Assembly: GCA_900552125.1 (NCBI GenBank)
Contig: URYK01000004.1
Span: 54,884 to 118,883, forward strand
DNA length: 64,000 bases
Direction: 5' to 3'
Source: an uncultured Solobacterium sp.
GTDB taxonomy: Bacteria > Bacillota_I > Bacilli_A > Erysipelotrichales > Erysipelotrichaceae
Part shown: piece by piece, positions 1 through 7,877 of the stretch
Numbering within the stretch: the first letter of the stretch is position 1
How the letters are laid out: each line of letters starts with the position of its first letter
The notes under the pieces: model-generated
The model's input: the letters and a program-made list of their open reading frames with translations, nothing else
Told to the model about the DNA's origin: nothing
Databases searched by the model: none
Position numbers and translations under genes: made by a program

Positions 1-885
1 TCTACAATCAGTATGCTGACAGTATGTATTGGTGCTGTTACAAATATTATTTTAGATCCAATCTTTATCTTTGGATTTAATATGGATGTACGTGGTGCTG
101 CATTAGCTACCATCATTTCTCAAGCATTAAGTGCTATCTGGGCAGTACGTTTTTTAATGGGTAAAAATACGATTTTAAAATTGAAAAAAGAAAATTTTAA
201 AATTGATATGAAAATTTTAGGACCATGTATTGCGTTAGGGATTGCTCCTTTTGCTATGCAGGCAACAGAAAGTATTTTAGTATTATGTTTCAACTCATCA
301 TTGCTAAAATATGGTGGGGATTTAGCAGTAGGTGCCATGACGATCTTATCCAGTGTAATGCAGTTTGCAATGTTGCCTTTACAAGGTCTGACACAAGGAG
401 GACAGCCAATCATAAGTTATAATTATGGTGCAAATAATCCAGATCGTGTTAAGAAGGCATTTAAGTTACAGACAATCTGCTGTTTTGTTTACTCAACAAC
501 ATTATGGTTATTAGTGATGATCGTTCCACAATTATTCGTTATGATCTTTACAAGTGATCCACAGCTAGCTGAGTTAACTGAATGGGCATTGCGTATTTAT
601 ATGGCAGCTGTATTATTAATGGGACTGCAGGTTTCTTGTCAGCAGACATTCATTGCCTTTGGAAATTCAAAAGTCAGTGCATTCCTTGCGGTATTCCGTA
701 AGATCATTGTGTTAATTCCGTTGATTTTCATTCTTCCTATGTTTATGGAAAATGATGTACAGGCAGTCTTTATGGCAGAGCCAATTGCAGATGTTATCGC
801 AGTTTGTACAACATTAACATTATTTGTTATAGAGTTTAAAAAATTATTAAAACAAATGAGGGATAGAAATAGTGCAAAAACATAA
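1..885 (+). CDS. MATE family efflux transporter, C-terminal part (5' end outside window)
   Basis: The frame is open from base 1 to the stop at 883-885, giving 294 residues of a very hydrophobic protein. MATE proteins are usually 440-460 residues, so roughly the first third is missing off the left edge. The segment TNIILDPIFIFG followed by GAALATIISQ is characteristic of the MATE/DinF fold, as is the later GLTQGGQPIISYNYGA at the start of the second half. The family exports cationic drugs or metabolites in exchange for Na+ or H+ across the cytoplasmic membrane. The substrate cannot be told from sequence. Confidence 0.9.
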   Translation, partial: STISMLTVCIGAVTNIILDPIFIFGFNMDVRGAALATIISQALSAIWAVRFLMGKNTILKLKKENFKIDMKILGPCIALGIAPFAMQATESILVLCFNSSLLKYGGDLAVGAMTILSSVMQFAMLPLQGLTQGGQPIISYNYGANNPDRVKKAFKLQTICCFVYSTTLWLLVMIVPQLFVMIFTSDPQLAELTEWALRIYMAAVLLMGLQVSCQQTFIAFGNSKVSAFLAVFRKIIVLIPLIFILPMFMENDVQAVFMAEPIADVIAVCTTLTLFVIEFKKLLKQMRDRNSAKT

Positions 886-961
886 GTGTTAGCCTCTTGT
901 ATCTTCTAAGTATAAGACATGATAGATGTTGACATACTATAGAGGACAGGAGGTTTTTTAT

Positions 962-1516
962 ATGATAAAAAATTTAAAGAGAATTTTGTATTTTTCATTA
1001 ATGGTAGCATTGATGAGTGCGTGTGGAATGAATGATAGTGAAGATGCGAATGGATCAATGAATAAAACATACGATTCTGCAAAGGATAGTGCACAAGATG
1101 CAGTGGATGGCGTAGAAGACAGTATTGAAAATGTTATGAATTACTTTGAAGGCAAAGGTGTGAAGTTTGAGAATGCAAAAGAGATAAACAATATGGATTT
1201 TGCGGCTCATGAAGGTAGAAGTTTTGAATACAATGGTAATACAGGTTATTTATATCGTGTAAAATCAGATGATGAAAACATGAAAAAAATAATTCAGGAA
1301 GCTAAAACAAACCGTAAAGTTAAAGTAAATATTAATAATGAAGAAAAAGAATATGGTGCGTTAGTAAATGGTAATTTCCTTTTCCTTTATGATCAGAATG
1401 CAGATTGGAAAGATGTAGAAACAGCATTTCCTGCCTATACTTATTCTGGTGTGACAAATCCAAGTAATCCAGGTACAACACAGAATGGTAATGCTCAAGA
1501 CAATAACATGGAATAA
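962..1516 (+). CDS. Predicted lipoprotein, function unknown
   Basis: The 184-residue product starts at the ATG at 962, chosen because AGGACAGGAGG lies just upstream; an in-frame start at 926 lacks a site. The N-terminus has two lysines, a hydrophobic stretch and the lipobox LMSAC with the lipidated Cys at residue 21. The protein should therefore be anchored to the outer face of the membrane. The mature part begins with an acidic, Ser/Asp-rich region and ends in a Pro/Asn/Gly-rich tail, with a compact domain between (residues about 60-165). I do not recognise the domain. A hairpin terminator follows at once, so it is probably monocistronic. Confidence 0.7.
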   Translation: MIKNLKRILYFSLMVALMSACGMNDSEDANGSMNKTYDSAKDSAQDAVDGVEDSIENVMNYFEGKGVKFENAKEINNMDFAAHEGRSFEYNGNTGYLYRVKSDDENMKKIIQEAKTNRKVKVNINNEEKEYGALVNGNFLFLYDQNADWKDVETAFPAYTYSGVTNPSNPGTTQNGNAQDNNME

Positions 1517-1540
1517 ACAGCTGTTAAGGCTGTTTTTTTC
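1516..1540 (+). terminator. Rho-independent terminator after the lipoprotein gene
   Basis: AACAGC (1516-1521) pairs with GCTGTT (1529-1534) across a 7-nt loop and is followed by a T run. Confidence 0.75.
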
Positions 1541-1585
1541 TTAAAATAATATAGAATTTTTATATTCTTACATGTATAATGTAAA

Positions 1586-1973
1586 AATGGAGTATATCAT
1601 AAAGCCAACAAGGAAGTGCTTTATGATGACTATTCTAATTTAGCTACGAAGTTATTAAATGCCGTATGGAATGAGGATGTAAGAGGGGGAAAATAGGCTT
1701 TGCGGGGCAAGCCTAAACTGGACATTTAATGGATATCCGATTTTAATTCATGCTGTATTCATAAGAAACGAAAAGATTGTGATACTGATTCGTGCTGGTG
1801 TAGTACATGTTGAAGATGCCTTGGGTTTTACTTTAGATTGTTGTATTGGAGAAATGATTTTTCCCTTAGCCTATTTAGGTGTCGTACCTAAGGAAAAGGA
1901 AGAAAAAGAAACATTTAGTCCTTATCCTTCTCGCTACTGTCCATTAGATTATCCGATTCCTCCACACGGATAG
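1586..1973 (+). pseudogene. Frameshifted gene of unknown function
   Basis: A protein-like reading runs in one frame up to the TAG at 1694-1696 (segment YDDYSNLATKLLNAVWNEDV). It then continues in another frame from about 1695 (segment NWTFNGYPILIHAVFIRNEK) to the stop at 1973. The switch sits in the run AGGGGGAAAATAGG, so a single extra base would explain it. An extended -10 box (TATAAT at 1575-1580) lies just upstream. The second half alone could be read from a GTG at 1779, but it lacks a ribosome binding site. The C-terminal piece faintly recalls nitroreductase tails; I would not assign it. It may equally be a sequencing error in a functional gene. Confidence 0.4.
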
Positions 1974-1984
1974 AAAGGAAGAAT

Positions 1985-2926
1985 ATGAAAAAAGCAGCTG
2001 CCTGTATACGAATGTTACAACTATTAAAATCTAGAGGATTTATGACAAGAGAACAATTGGCAAAAGAGCTTGGGACAAATATTCGTAATATTATAGAATA
2101 TCGAAAAGAATTAGAACAATTAGGATATGTAATTGAAAGCTCTACAGGGAAATACGGAGGATATCGATTAATGTCAGGTGAATTATTGCCGGTAATTGGC
2201 TTATATGAAGAAGAGATATCTGCACTTATAGAGGCAAGAACATATTTAGAAAGTCATAAGGATTTTTTAATGAATGATTCTTTTCATCATGCTTTAGATA
2301 AAATTTTATCATCAACTTCCATTGAAACAAAAGAAAGTGGAGTATATGTTGAGAATCAATCAGATATATCTAAAGAACTACTAACAATGATAAAAAGGTG
2401 TGAACAGGCAAGAGATGAATTACGAACGGTAGAAATAGAGTATCGCAGCATGCACGCAAAGTCTTTTGAAAGAGTTCGTGTACAGCCTTATGAAATCATA
2501 AATGTTAAAGGAAGTTATTATTGCTTAGGGTATTCATTAAAGGCAAGAGCTTTCCGTAATTACAAATTTAGCGAAGAAAGAATGAAATCATTAGTATTAA
2601 CCAATCTTTCATTTTCTAGAGATTTATCTTTTAAACTACAGGATCATATTGGACAGACAGGATTAATGAAAGATGAAGCAATAAAGCTAGAGATGATGCT
2701 GTATGATGAAACAGCTCTATTAATAAGTGAAAAAAAGCCAGGTATGCTGTTGAAAATGAAATGGGTAGATGAAAGAACCTTATATATATCACTGATTTTA
2801 GAAGGAAAGATGAACGCTATTACCTTTTTATTATCTTTAGGAAATAAATGTAAGTTACTTTCTCCTGAATCTTTGAAGAAGGAAATTGGTGAGATAGTGA
2901 AAGATATGAACTTGTTATATTCCTAA
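1985..2926 (+). CDS. HTH-WYL domain transcriptional regulator
   Basis: The 313-residue protein has an N-terminal HTH_11-type winged helix (residues about 5-60: TREQLAKELGTNIRNIIEYRKELEQLGY). A WYL domain follows (about 140-205), with the motif VRVQPYEIINVKGSYYCLGYS and then RAFRNYKFS. WYL proteins are regulators that sense ligands, possibly nucleic acids or nucleotides. The start is the ATG at 1985 after GAAAGGAAGAAT. The preceding gene is broken, so this may now be an orphan regulator. The target is unknown. Confidence 0.85.
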   Translation: MKKAAACIRMLQLLKSRGFMTREQLAKELGTNIRNIIEYRKELEQLGYVIESSTGKYGGYRLMSGELLPVIGLYEEEISALIEARTYLESHKDFLMNDSFHHALDKILSSTSIETKESGVYVENQSDISKELLTMIKRCEQARDELRTVEIEYRSMHAKSFERVRVQPYEIINVKGSYYCLGYSLKARAFRNYKFSEERMKSLVLTNLSFSRDLSFKLQDHIGQTGLMKDEAIKLEMMLYDETALLISEKKPGMLLKMKWVDERTLYISLILEGKMNAITFLLSLGNKCKLLSPESLKKEIGEIVKDMNLLYS

Positions 2927-2979
2927 ATGAAGAAACTTTTGATATAATTCTGATAAGAGAGAGAGAGAGTTGACGATTC

Positions 2980-4446
2980 ATGTATCATTTGTCAGATATA
3001 AAAAAATATGAACGCTGTCCTAAAGCATTTTGGCTTTCTCAGCGAGTAGAAAAACAATTTGTACCTTATGTTAATTTTAATGAGAATTTAACAGATTTAG
3101 TAAAAGATTTTTTAATGTTAAGGGAAGAAGATATCTTTTATGGACAACCGAATGATCCTGCAGATTTAGCACTGGAGGCAATGAAGAATCATAAAGTATT
3201 GATTCAGGCACGTTTTGAATATCATAAAATGCGTATAAAAGTTCCATTTTTAATACAGGAAAATGAGAAGACTATTTTATATTTTACTTATCATACATGT
3301 TATCCTAGAGAAAAAGAAGCAGAAAAGATAGCACAGCATTTGGCTATATTAAAAAAGTTAGGAATTCAGATTGATGAAGTATATGTGATTCATTTAAATG
3401 CAGGTTATGTTAGAGGAAAAGAGCTTAATCTGCATGAATTATTGGTGATAAGTGAATATCTATATAATGGTAAAAATAAACCACATAAAACAATTAAAGA
3501 ACTATTAGATGAACAGCTTGTCGATATAGATGCTTATATAGAAGAACTGGATCATTGTAATCAGCTTACATCAATTCCTTCTTATAGAGACAGCAAATGT
3601 ACAAGAACAGGTAAATGTCCATACTTTGATGATTGTTTTCCAGATTCCTTACCAAATGATTCGATTCTTCATCTAGCACAGGACAAAAGCAAATATGAAA
3701 TGCTGGAAGAAGGAAAAACAACTTTACAGGATGTAGATATTGATAAAATTGAAGGGACTAGATATCAGTATGCCCAGATCATGGCGGCTAGAAATCATGG
3801 TATGTTTGTGGATAAACAAGCACTACGCTACTGGCTAAAAAATACTTTTCAAGAACCAATCTCTTATTTAGATTTTGAATGGGAAACTTATGTATACCCA
3901 CCTTATGAGGGAATGAAGCCTTATGATGTATTAGTATTTCAATACAGTTTACATATAGAAGATAATGGTCAATTACAACATGTTGGATTTATTGGTGAAA
4001 AAGACTGTCGAAAAGCATTTATAGAGCATTTAATAGCCCATATTCCAAAAACAGGAAGTATTGTTGTATATAATATGGAAGGTGCAGAAAAATTACGCTT
4101 AACGCAGCTTGCACATCAGTTTCCTGAATATGAAGAACAACTGCGACAGATTTGGGAAAGAATGGTTGATTTATCATTGCCTTTTTCAACTGGAAACATC
4201 TATGATCTAAAAATGGCAGGACATTATTCTTTAAAAACACTAGTTCCTATTTTCTCTGATTATACCTATAGTGACTTAGATATATCATATGGTATAGATG
4301 CAGTTGAAAAATGGAGAGCTTATGTACAAGCTAGTGGCGAAGAAAAACAAATAATCTATAAACAGCTGGAAGAGTATTGTGGCATGGATACGTATGCAGA
4401 ATATATTGTATATCATGCATTAAAAGATTTAGCTGAAAATTGTTAG
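2980..4446 (+). CDS. DUF2779 family protein, putative Fe-S nuclease/exonuclease
   Basis: The 488-residue protein has two parts. The N-terminal part begins with YHLSDIKKYERCPKAFWLSQ, a start typical of PD-(D/E)XK nucleases of the Cas4/RecB type. It closes near residues 207-220 with CTRTGKCPYFDDCFP. One early Cys plus three late Cys is the pattern that holds an Fe-S cluster in Cas4 and AddB. The second part is the DUF2779 domain (from about residue 295) with YLDFEWET, then YNMEGAEKL and finally YCGMDTYAEY. The DxE and YxxxD elements resemble a DEDDy exonuclease. Function is not established; a DNA-processing role is inference. The start at 2980 lies after GAGAGAGAGAG, a weak site. Confidence 0.75.
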   Translation: MYHLSDIKKYERCPKAFWLSQRVEKQFVPYVNFNENLTDLVKDFLMLREEDIFYGQPNDPADLALEAMKNHKVLIQARFEYHKMRIKVPFLIQENEKTILYFTYHTCYPREKEAEKIAQHLAILKKLGIQIDEVYVIHLNAGYVRGKELNLHELLVISEYLYNGKNKPHKTIKELLDEQLVDIDAYIEELDHCNQLTSIPSYRDSKCTRTGKCPYFDDCFPDSLPNDSILHLAQDKSKYEMLEEGKTTLQDVDIDKIEGTRYQYAQIMAARNHGMFVDKQALRYWLKNTFQEPISYLDFEWETYVYPPYEGMKPYDVLVFQYSLHIEDNGQLQHVGFIGEKDCRKAFIEHLIAHIPKTGSIVVYNMEGAEKLRLTQLAHQFPEYEEQLRQIWERMVDLSLPFSTGNIYDLKMAGHYSLKTLVPIFSDYTYSDLDISYGIDAVEKWRAYVQASGEEKQIIYKQLEEYCGMDTYAEYIVYHALKDLAENC

Positions 4447-4492
4447 GGTAAGGTGTACATACGTTACCCTTTTAAAATTTTTATAAAATAAG

Positions 4493-4521
4493 TTGACATA
4501 GGCTAACTTTCAAGCTATACT
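4493..4521 (+). promoter_or_regulatory. Promoter of structured RNA A
   Basis: TTGACA at 4493-4498, a 17-nt spacer and TATACT at 4516-4521 give a near-consensus sigma-A promoter. It fires into the RNA element at about 4527. The same layout precedes the second copy at 7540. Confidence 0.75.
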
Positions 4522-4526
4522 ATAAA

Positions 4527-4674
4527 TGAAGTTAGATAAAACTAACAAGATTGCAGTACGCTCCTTTCTCACGTGCTGTTATGTCTTATTTCCTCTATAA
4601 CTTTACAACCAACTCATAATAAAATCTGACTTCTATTAGTTTGAAAAGGACGTTTCCTCGAGCGTCCTTTTTGT
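4527..4674 (+). ncRNA. Structured RNA element, copy A (family not recognised)
   Basis: The RNA of about 148 nt is closed by GAAGTTAGAT (4528-4537) pairing with ATCTGACTTC (4624-4633). Inside is a hairpin, GCAGTACG (4553-4560) with CGTGCTGT (4572-4579), whose loop is CTCCTTTCTCA. A conserved unpaired stretch follows (TTCCTCTATAA, then TTACAACCAAC). An intrinsic terminator ends it (AAAGGACG 4645-4652 with CGTCCTTT 4663-4670). The 5' GTTAG can instead pair locally with CTAAC (4542-4546), so two folds compete. A homologue lies at 7574-7704 with compensating base changes in the hairpin. It could be a free sRNA or a leader of the acetyltransferase gene 64 bp downstream. Confidence 0.65.
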
Positions 4675-4737
4675 GTTGAGAAGAGAATCTATATATGAGA
4701 TAATAAATCTACTTCATAAAATACGAGGGAGGTAATT

Positions 4738-5601
4738 ATGATGATTGCTTATAAGAAACTAGAAAAGAAAGATATTGCAGCTTTAACACCAATAATGAAA
4801 GCAGCTTTCGATGAAGATACTAGATTACATACAGATTTGCTGGAAGATGGATCTAAGGGGTATGATACAGGAGAATTATTAGAGAAAATATTAGAGATGG
4901 ATCAAACTGAATCAAAGATTATTCTATGTGATGGTGTTATTGTAGGTGAATATACGATAATAAAGAATAAAGATATTTTCACATTGGATTTATTATTTAT
5001 TGATCCAGCTTATCATGGAAAAGGCTTAGGTTATATGGTTTGGAAGGATATAGAAAAAACATATTCGGAAGTTAAAACATGGATAGTAGAAACACCTAGT
5101 TATTCAATCAGAAATCATAAATTTTATAATAAATGCGGCTTTAAGGTTATTAAGAAGTTAATATATAATGATGATGCATCATCTTTGTTGTTTATTAAAC
5201 ACATGAAGAAATATCCTATTCATATTCGTGAATATTGTGAAGAGAAAGACTATGAACATATTCTAGCTTCGTGTAAACAGGAAAAATGGCTTAGTTTTTA
5301 TGATACAAAGAAAGATTTATATAAACAGGCATTAGCGTCTTCTTTTACATTTGTAGCTTATGAAAACGAACAATATTGCGGATATATTCGCTGTTTAAGT
5401 GATGGAGCTTTTACTGTATTTTGTTGTGAGATTATTGTAGATGATGCGTATAAACGTAAAGGTATTGGAAAATTGTTGATTGAGGAAGTATCGAAGCGTT
5501 TTCCAACATGCAGTATTGATGTAATCAGTGATGCGGATAATTTTTATAAGGCAAATCAATTCATGTTTGTAGGTAATGGATTTAGAAAAATTAGTGGTTA
5601 A
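4738..5601 (+). CDS. Tandem GNAT-domain acetyltransferase
   Basis: The 287-residue protein contains two GNAT folds. In the first (residues 1-155) the acetyl-CoA pyrophosphate loop reads DPAYHGKGLG. In the second (about 158-287) it reads DDAYKRKGIG, followed by the late motif ADNFYKANQF. Both loops keep the Q/RxxGxG/A glycine pattern, so both sites may bind acetyl-CoA. ATGATG gives two possible starts; AGGGAGGT is spaced 5 nt from the first and 8 nt from the second, so 4741 is as likely as 4738. The acetylated substrate is unknown. It is followed 14 bp later by a frameshifted gene, probably in the same transcript. Confidence 0.8.
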   Translation: MMIAYKKLEKKDIAALTPIMKAAFDEDTRLHTDLLEDGSKGYDTGELLEKILEMDQTESKIILCDGVIVGEYTIIKNKDIFTLDLLFIDPAYHGKGLGYMVWKDIEKTYSEVKTWIVETPSYSIRNHKFYNKCGFKVIKKLIYNDDASSLLFIKHMKKYPIHIREYCEEKDYEHILASCKQEKWLSFYDTKKDLYKQALASSFTFVAYENEQYCGYIRCLSDGAFTVFCCEIIVDDAYKRKGIGKLLIEEVSKRFPTCSIDVISDADNFYKANQFMFVGNGFRKISG

Positions 5602-5615
5602 CAAGGAGGAAAATC

Positions 5616-6262
5616 ATGAATATAAAACGATTTGACGATGTGATTGGATGTTCGATAGAGTTATTATCTGGACAGGCTCGCTATGCATATGGTTTTAGCA
5701 GATTTGAAGAGTTGTGGGAAATACAGGACTATATTGATAATGGAGGCTATCCAGGGGCAACAATTCAATTCTATGATTTATATAACGGACAGGTTTACAC
5801 ACCATTTGAAAAAGAAAAGAGTGTTATGCTTCTCCTTATTTTTATGATGGATATATTTATTTTCTTCAGGGAAATTTTAATGTAGGTAAAGTAATGCTGT
5901 ATAAGTATCTTCCTAATAAATGTTGTGAAGTAATTCATGAGTTTTTAATGAACGAAGTCAATTTATATAATTTTTCAATTATTGGTTCTGAATTATATGT
6001 AATTAGCCAAGATGAAAAAATGATTTGTTATTATCCTGAATATTTTGAGATTCCTTTAAGAGATAATGAAAGTGTAGAGGTTATTGATCATGATTATATT
6101 TATTTTAATGCTTGGATAGAGGAAGGAGTTGTTAATGATACAATTACTTCCGATTATCAATACTACGATAAAGTTGTAGTGAAAGATAAAAAGGGAAATA
6201 TCATTTCAGAAGAAATAGGAGCACTACAACAGATGCCAGATGGCAACTGGTGGATATCGTAA
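5616..6262 (+). pseudogene. Frameshifted gene encoding an unknown acidic protein
   Basis: Translation starts at 5616 behind AAGGAGG and reads well to about codon 67 (TPFEKEK), then runs into a premature stop at 5885. In a -1 frame from 5819 the protein continues without a break (ECYASPYFYDGYIYFLQGNF, then KVMLYKYLPNK) to the stop at 6262. Adding one A to the run GAAAAGAG at 5814-5820 restores one 215-residue frame. The cause is a lost base, a sequencing error or, less likely, programmed slippage. The rejoined protein resembles a WD/beta-sheet-like protein rich in Tyr and Asp; no family recognised. Confidence 0.6.
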
Positions 6263-6281
6263 AAACATAGTACTATTGATT

Positions 6282-6342
6282 AAAAATTATCCGACAATAT
6301 GAAAATGAGGGTTTTCTCGTTCTATGTCGTGGTAATTTTTTA
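6282..6342 (+). terminator. Long hairpin terminator
   Basis: AAAAATTA plus CCGACA (6282-6296) pairs with TGTCG plus GGTAATTTTT (6325-6340), giving a long stem with a T-rich 3' side. It separates the frameshifted gene from the Xre regulator. Confidence 0.6.
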
Positions 6343-6378
6343 TTATACAGGTATGATGTATGTGAAGGAGGGATTAAC

Positions 6379-6885
6379 TTGGATCAGAAACAAATTGGAA
6401 TTTTTCTAAAAACATTACGAAAAGAAAAAGGCATAACACAGGAACAATTAGCAAAGGTGTTAAATGTATCAAATCGAAGTGTGAGTCGTTGGGAAAATGG
6501 AGTAAACTTACCAGATTTCTCACTTTTGCTGGAAATAGCAAAGTATTATGAAATAGGAGTAGATGAAATCTTGAATGGAGAAAGGATAAAGAATCTTATG
6601 GAAGATAATAATGAAACACTGTATCAGGTTGCAGAATATACAAATATAGAAAAGGCTATCTTAATGAAGAGAATGCATTATATATTTTTATTAGGTATTA
6701 TTGCTCAAGTTATTATTTTTATGATTGAAACTTTAGAATTACGAAATCAATCATTTTATGATACATTAAGTGGCTTTTGTCTTGGAATTTCTTTTGGAAT
6801 CTTAATTATTGGGACAATATTCACTAGTCGTTATAGAGACAAAATAAGAGAAATAAAATTAAGATATATAAAGAATCATAAATAA
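6379..6885 (+). CDS. Xre-family regulator with C-terminal membrane segments
   Basis: The 168-residue protein starts at a TTG (6379), fixed by AAGGAGGG 7 nt upstream. Residues 5-65 are a classic HTH_3 domain (LRKEKGITQEQLAKVLNVSNRSVSRWENG). Two hydrophobic helices follow, at about 95-116 (IFLLGIIAQVIIFMIE) and 132-150 (GFCLGISFGILIIGTIF). The protein is thus a DNA-binding domain tethered to the membrane, an arrangement common in Firmicutes. Its 3' end is part of a 60-bp duplicated segment (6874-6933) that recurs after the next gene. Confidence 0.8.
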   Translation: MDQKQIGIFLKTLRKEKGITQEQLAKVLNVSNRSVSRWENGVNLPDFSLLLEIAKYYEIGVDEILNGERIKNLMEDNNETLYQVAEYTNIEKAILMKRMHYIFLLGIIAQVIIFMIETLELRNQSFYDTLSGFCLGISFGILIIGTIFTSRYRDKIREIKLRYIKNHK

Positions 6886-6933
6886 AATAATCGTTTAAAT
6901 TGACATATTATATAGAGTAGTGTATTTTATACA
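6874..6933 (+). repeat. 60-bp direct repeat, left copy, carrying a promoter
   Basis: This segment contains the last codons of the Xre gene and a promoter (TTGACA at 6900-6905, 17-nt spacer, TATTTT). It recurs 640 bp later at 7514-7573 with about five differences. In the right copy it leads into structured RNA B. In this left copy the RNA body is missing and an acetyltransferase gene follows instead. Confidence 0.75.
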
Positions 6934-6995
6934 AAAAAAGTCATTTCAAACTATAATTGTTGGATGGTGACTATTGTGATGTAGGAGAAATTACT

Positions 6996-7499
6996 ATGAA
7001 ATGTCGATTAGCAGTAAAAGAAGATTTACCTCAAATTATTTCTATGTTTGAAAATATTATCCAAGATATGAGTGTTAAGAATATAAATATATGGGATGAG
7101 GAATATCCTTGTAATGCATTTGAAGAAGATATTCTTCTTAATCGCTTATATGTAGTGGAAGAAGATGTTATTGTATCTGCTTTCGTTTTATGTGATACAG
7201 ATGAAGCAGCCGATAGTATAAAGTGGAAACACATGACCAATCAAGCTATGTATTTGTCACGCTTTGGTGTGCATGTTAATTATGCAGGAAAAGGAATTGG
7301 AAGCTTTACTTTGTTAAAAGTAAAAGAAATAGCGAAGCAATTGAATGCAGATTGTATTCGTTTATTTGTTGCGAATATAAATGAACCTGCATGTCGTCTT
7401 TATGAGAAAGAAGGTTTTACAAAAGCTGAGGGGATTTATGATTTGGTGATTGATGAAGATTATATTTTACATGAATATGGCTATGAGATAAAGATATAG
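6996..7499 (+). CDS. GNAT family N-acetyltransferase
   Basis: The start at 6996 has AGGAG 8 nt upstream; an upstream in-frame TTG at 6957 has no such site. The 167-residue protein begins MKCRLAVKEDLPQI, a usual GNAT opening. It carries the acetyl-CoA loop VNYAGKGIGSFTL (residues about 100-112) and the late motif INEPACRLYEKEGF. Its substrate is unknown. The gene lies exactly between the two copies of the 60-bp repeat, which supplies its promoter. This suggests it arrived by an insertion or duplication that split the Xre gene from structured RNA B. Confidence 0.8.
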   Translation: MKCRLAVKEDLPQIISMFENIIQDMSVKNINIWDEEYPCNAFEEDILLNRLYVVEEDVIVSAFVLCDTDEAADSIKWKHMTNQAMYLSRFGVHVNYAGKGIGSFTLLKVKEIAKQLNADCIRLFVANINEPACRLYEKEGFTKAEGIYDLVIDEDYILHEYGYEIKI

Positions 7500-7513
7500 A
7501 TAACAAGATAAAA

Positions 7514-7573
7514 AATCATAAATAAAATAATCGTTTGAGTTGACATATTATGTAGGGTAGTGTATTCTATACA
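7514..7573 (+). repeat. 60-bp direct repeat, right copy, promoter of structured RNA B
   Basis: Partner of 6874-6933. It carries TTGACA at 7540-7545, a 17-nt spacer and TATTCT at 7563-7568 preceded by TG. It also holds a non-coding copy of the Xre gene's last codons (AATCATAAATAA), which shows which copy is the duplicate. Confidence 0.75.
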
Positions 7574-7704
7574 TGTAAGAAGTTAGATTCACCTAACTAG
7601 ATTGCGATACGTTTCCTTTCTCTCGTATTGTGCATCTATTCCTCTATAAATTACAACCAACCAATATCTGACTTCTAACTGGCGGTGAATAACCGTCTTT
7701 TTTT
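7574..7704 (+). ncRNA. Structured RNA element, copy B (family not recognised)
   Basis: Homologue of the element at 4527-4674. The closing helix is GAAGTTAGAT (7579-7588) with ATCTGACTTC (7666-7675). The hairpin is GCGATACG (7604-7611) with CGTATTGT (7624-7631), and its loop contains TCCTTTCT. The unpaired block TTCCTCTATAA then TTACAACCAAC is conserved. The terminator is GGCGGT (7681-7686) with ACCGTC (7692-7697) and seven Ts. The competing local pair GTTAG/CTAAC (7593-7597) is also kept. Between copies the hairpin shows T-G to T-A and G-C to A-T changes that preserve pairing. Bases 7705-7877 between it and ygiQ show no further feature I can support. Confidence 0.65.
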
Positions 7705-7877
7705 ATCAGAAATTAATTAGGTTATTCTTTATATGACTGGGATAGTAACATATGAAAAAGGAAAAGTAAGCTGTGTAGAAACACTTCTTTTAGGATTAGT
7801 TTAAATTTTGAATAAATCCTATGATAAAAATGTAAAAAGTATGATAATATAGTATGGCAAGTTAGGAGAGTGTTGCT

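Noticed and set aside
1697..1973. Nitroreductase fragment
   Set aside because: The resemblance is weak and lacks flavin-binding motifs; left as unknown frameshifted gene.
4475..4674. T-box or known riboswitch upstream of the acetyltransferase
   Set aside because: No T-box core sequence or known aptamer motif seen; the conserved block is not one I recognise.
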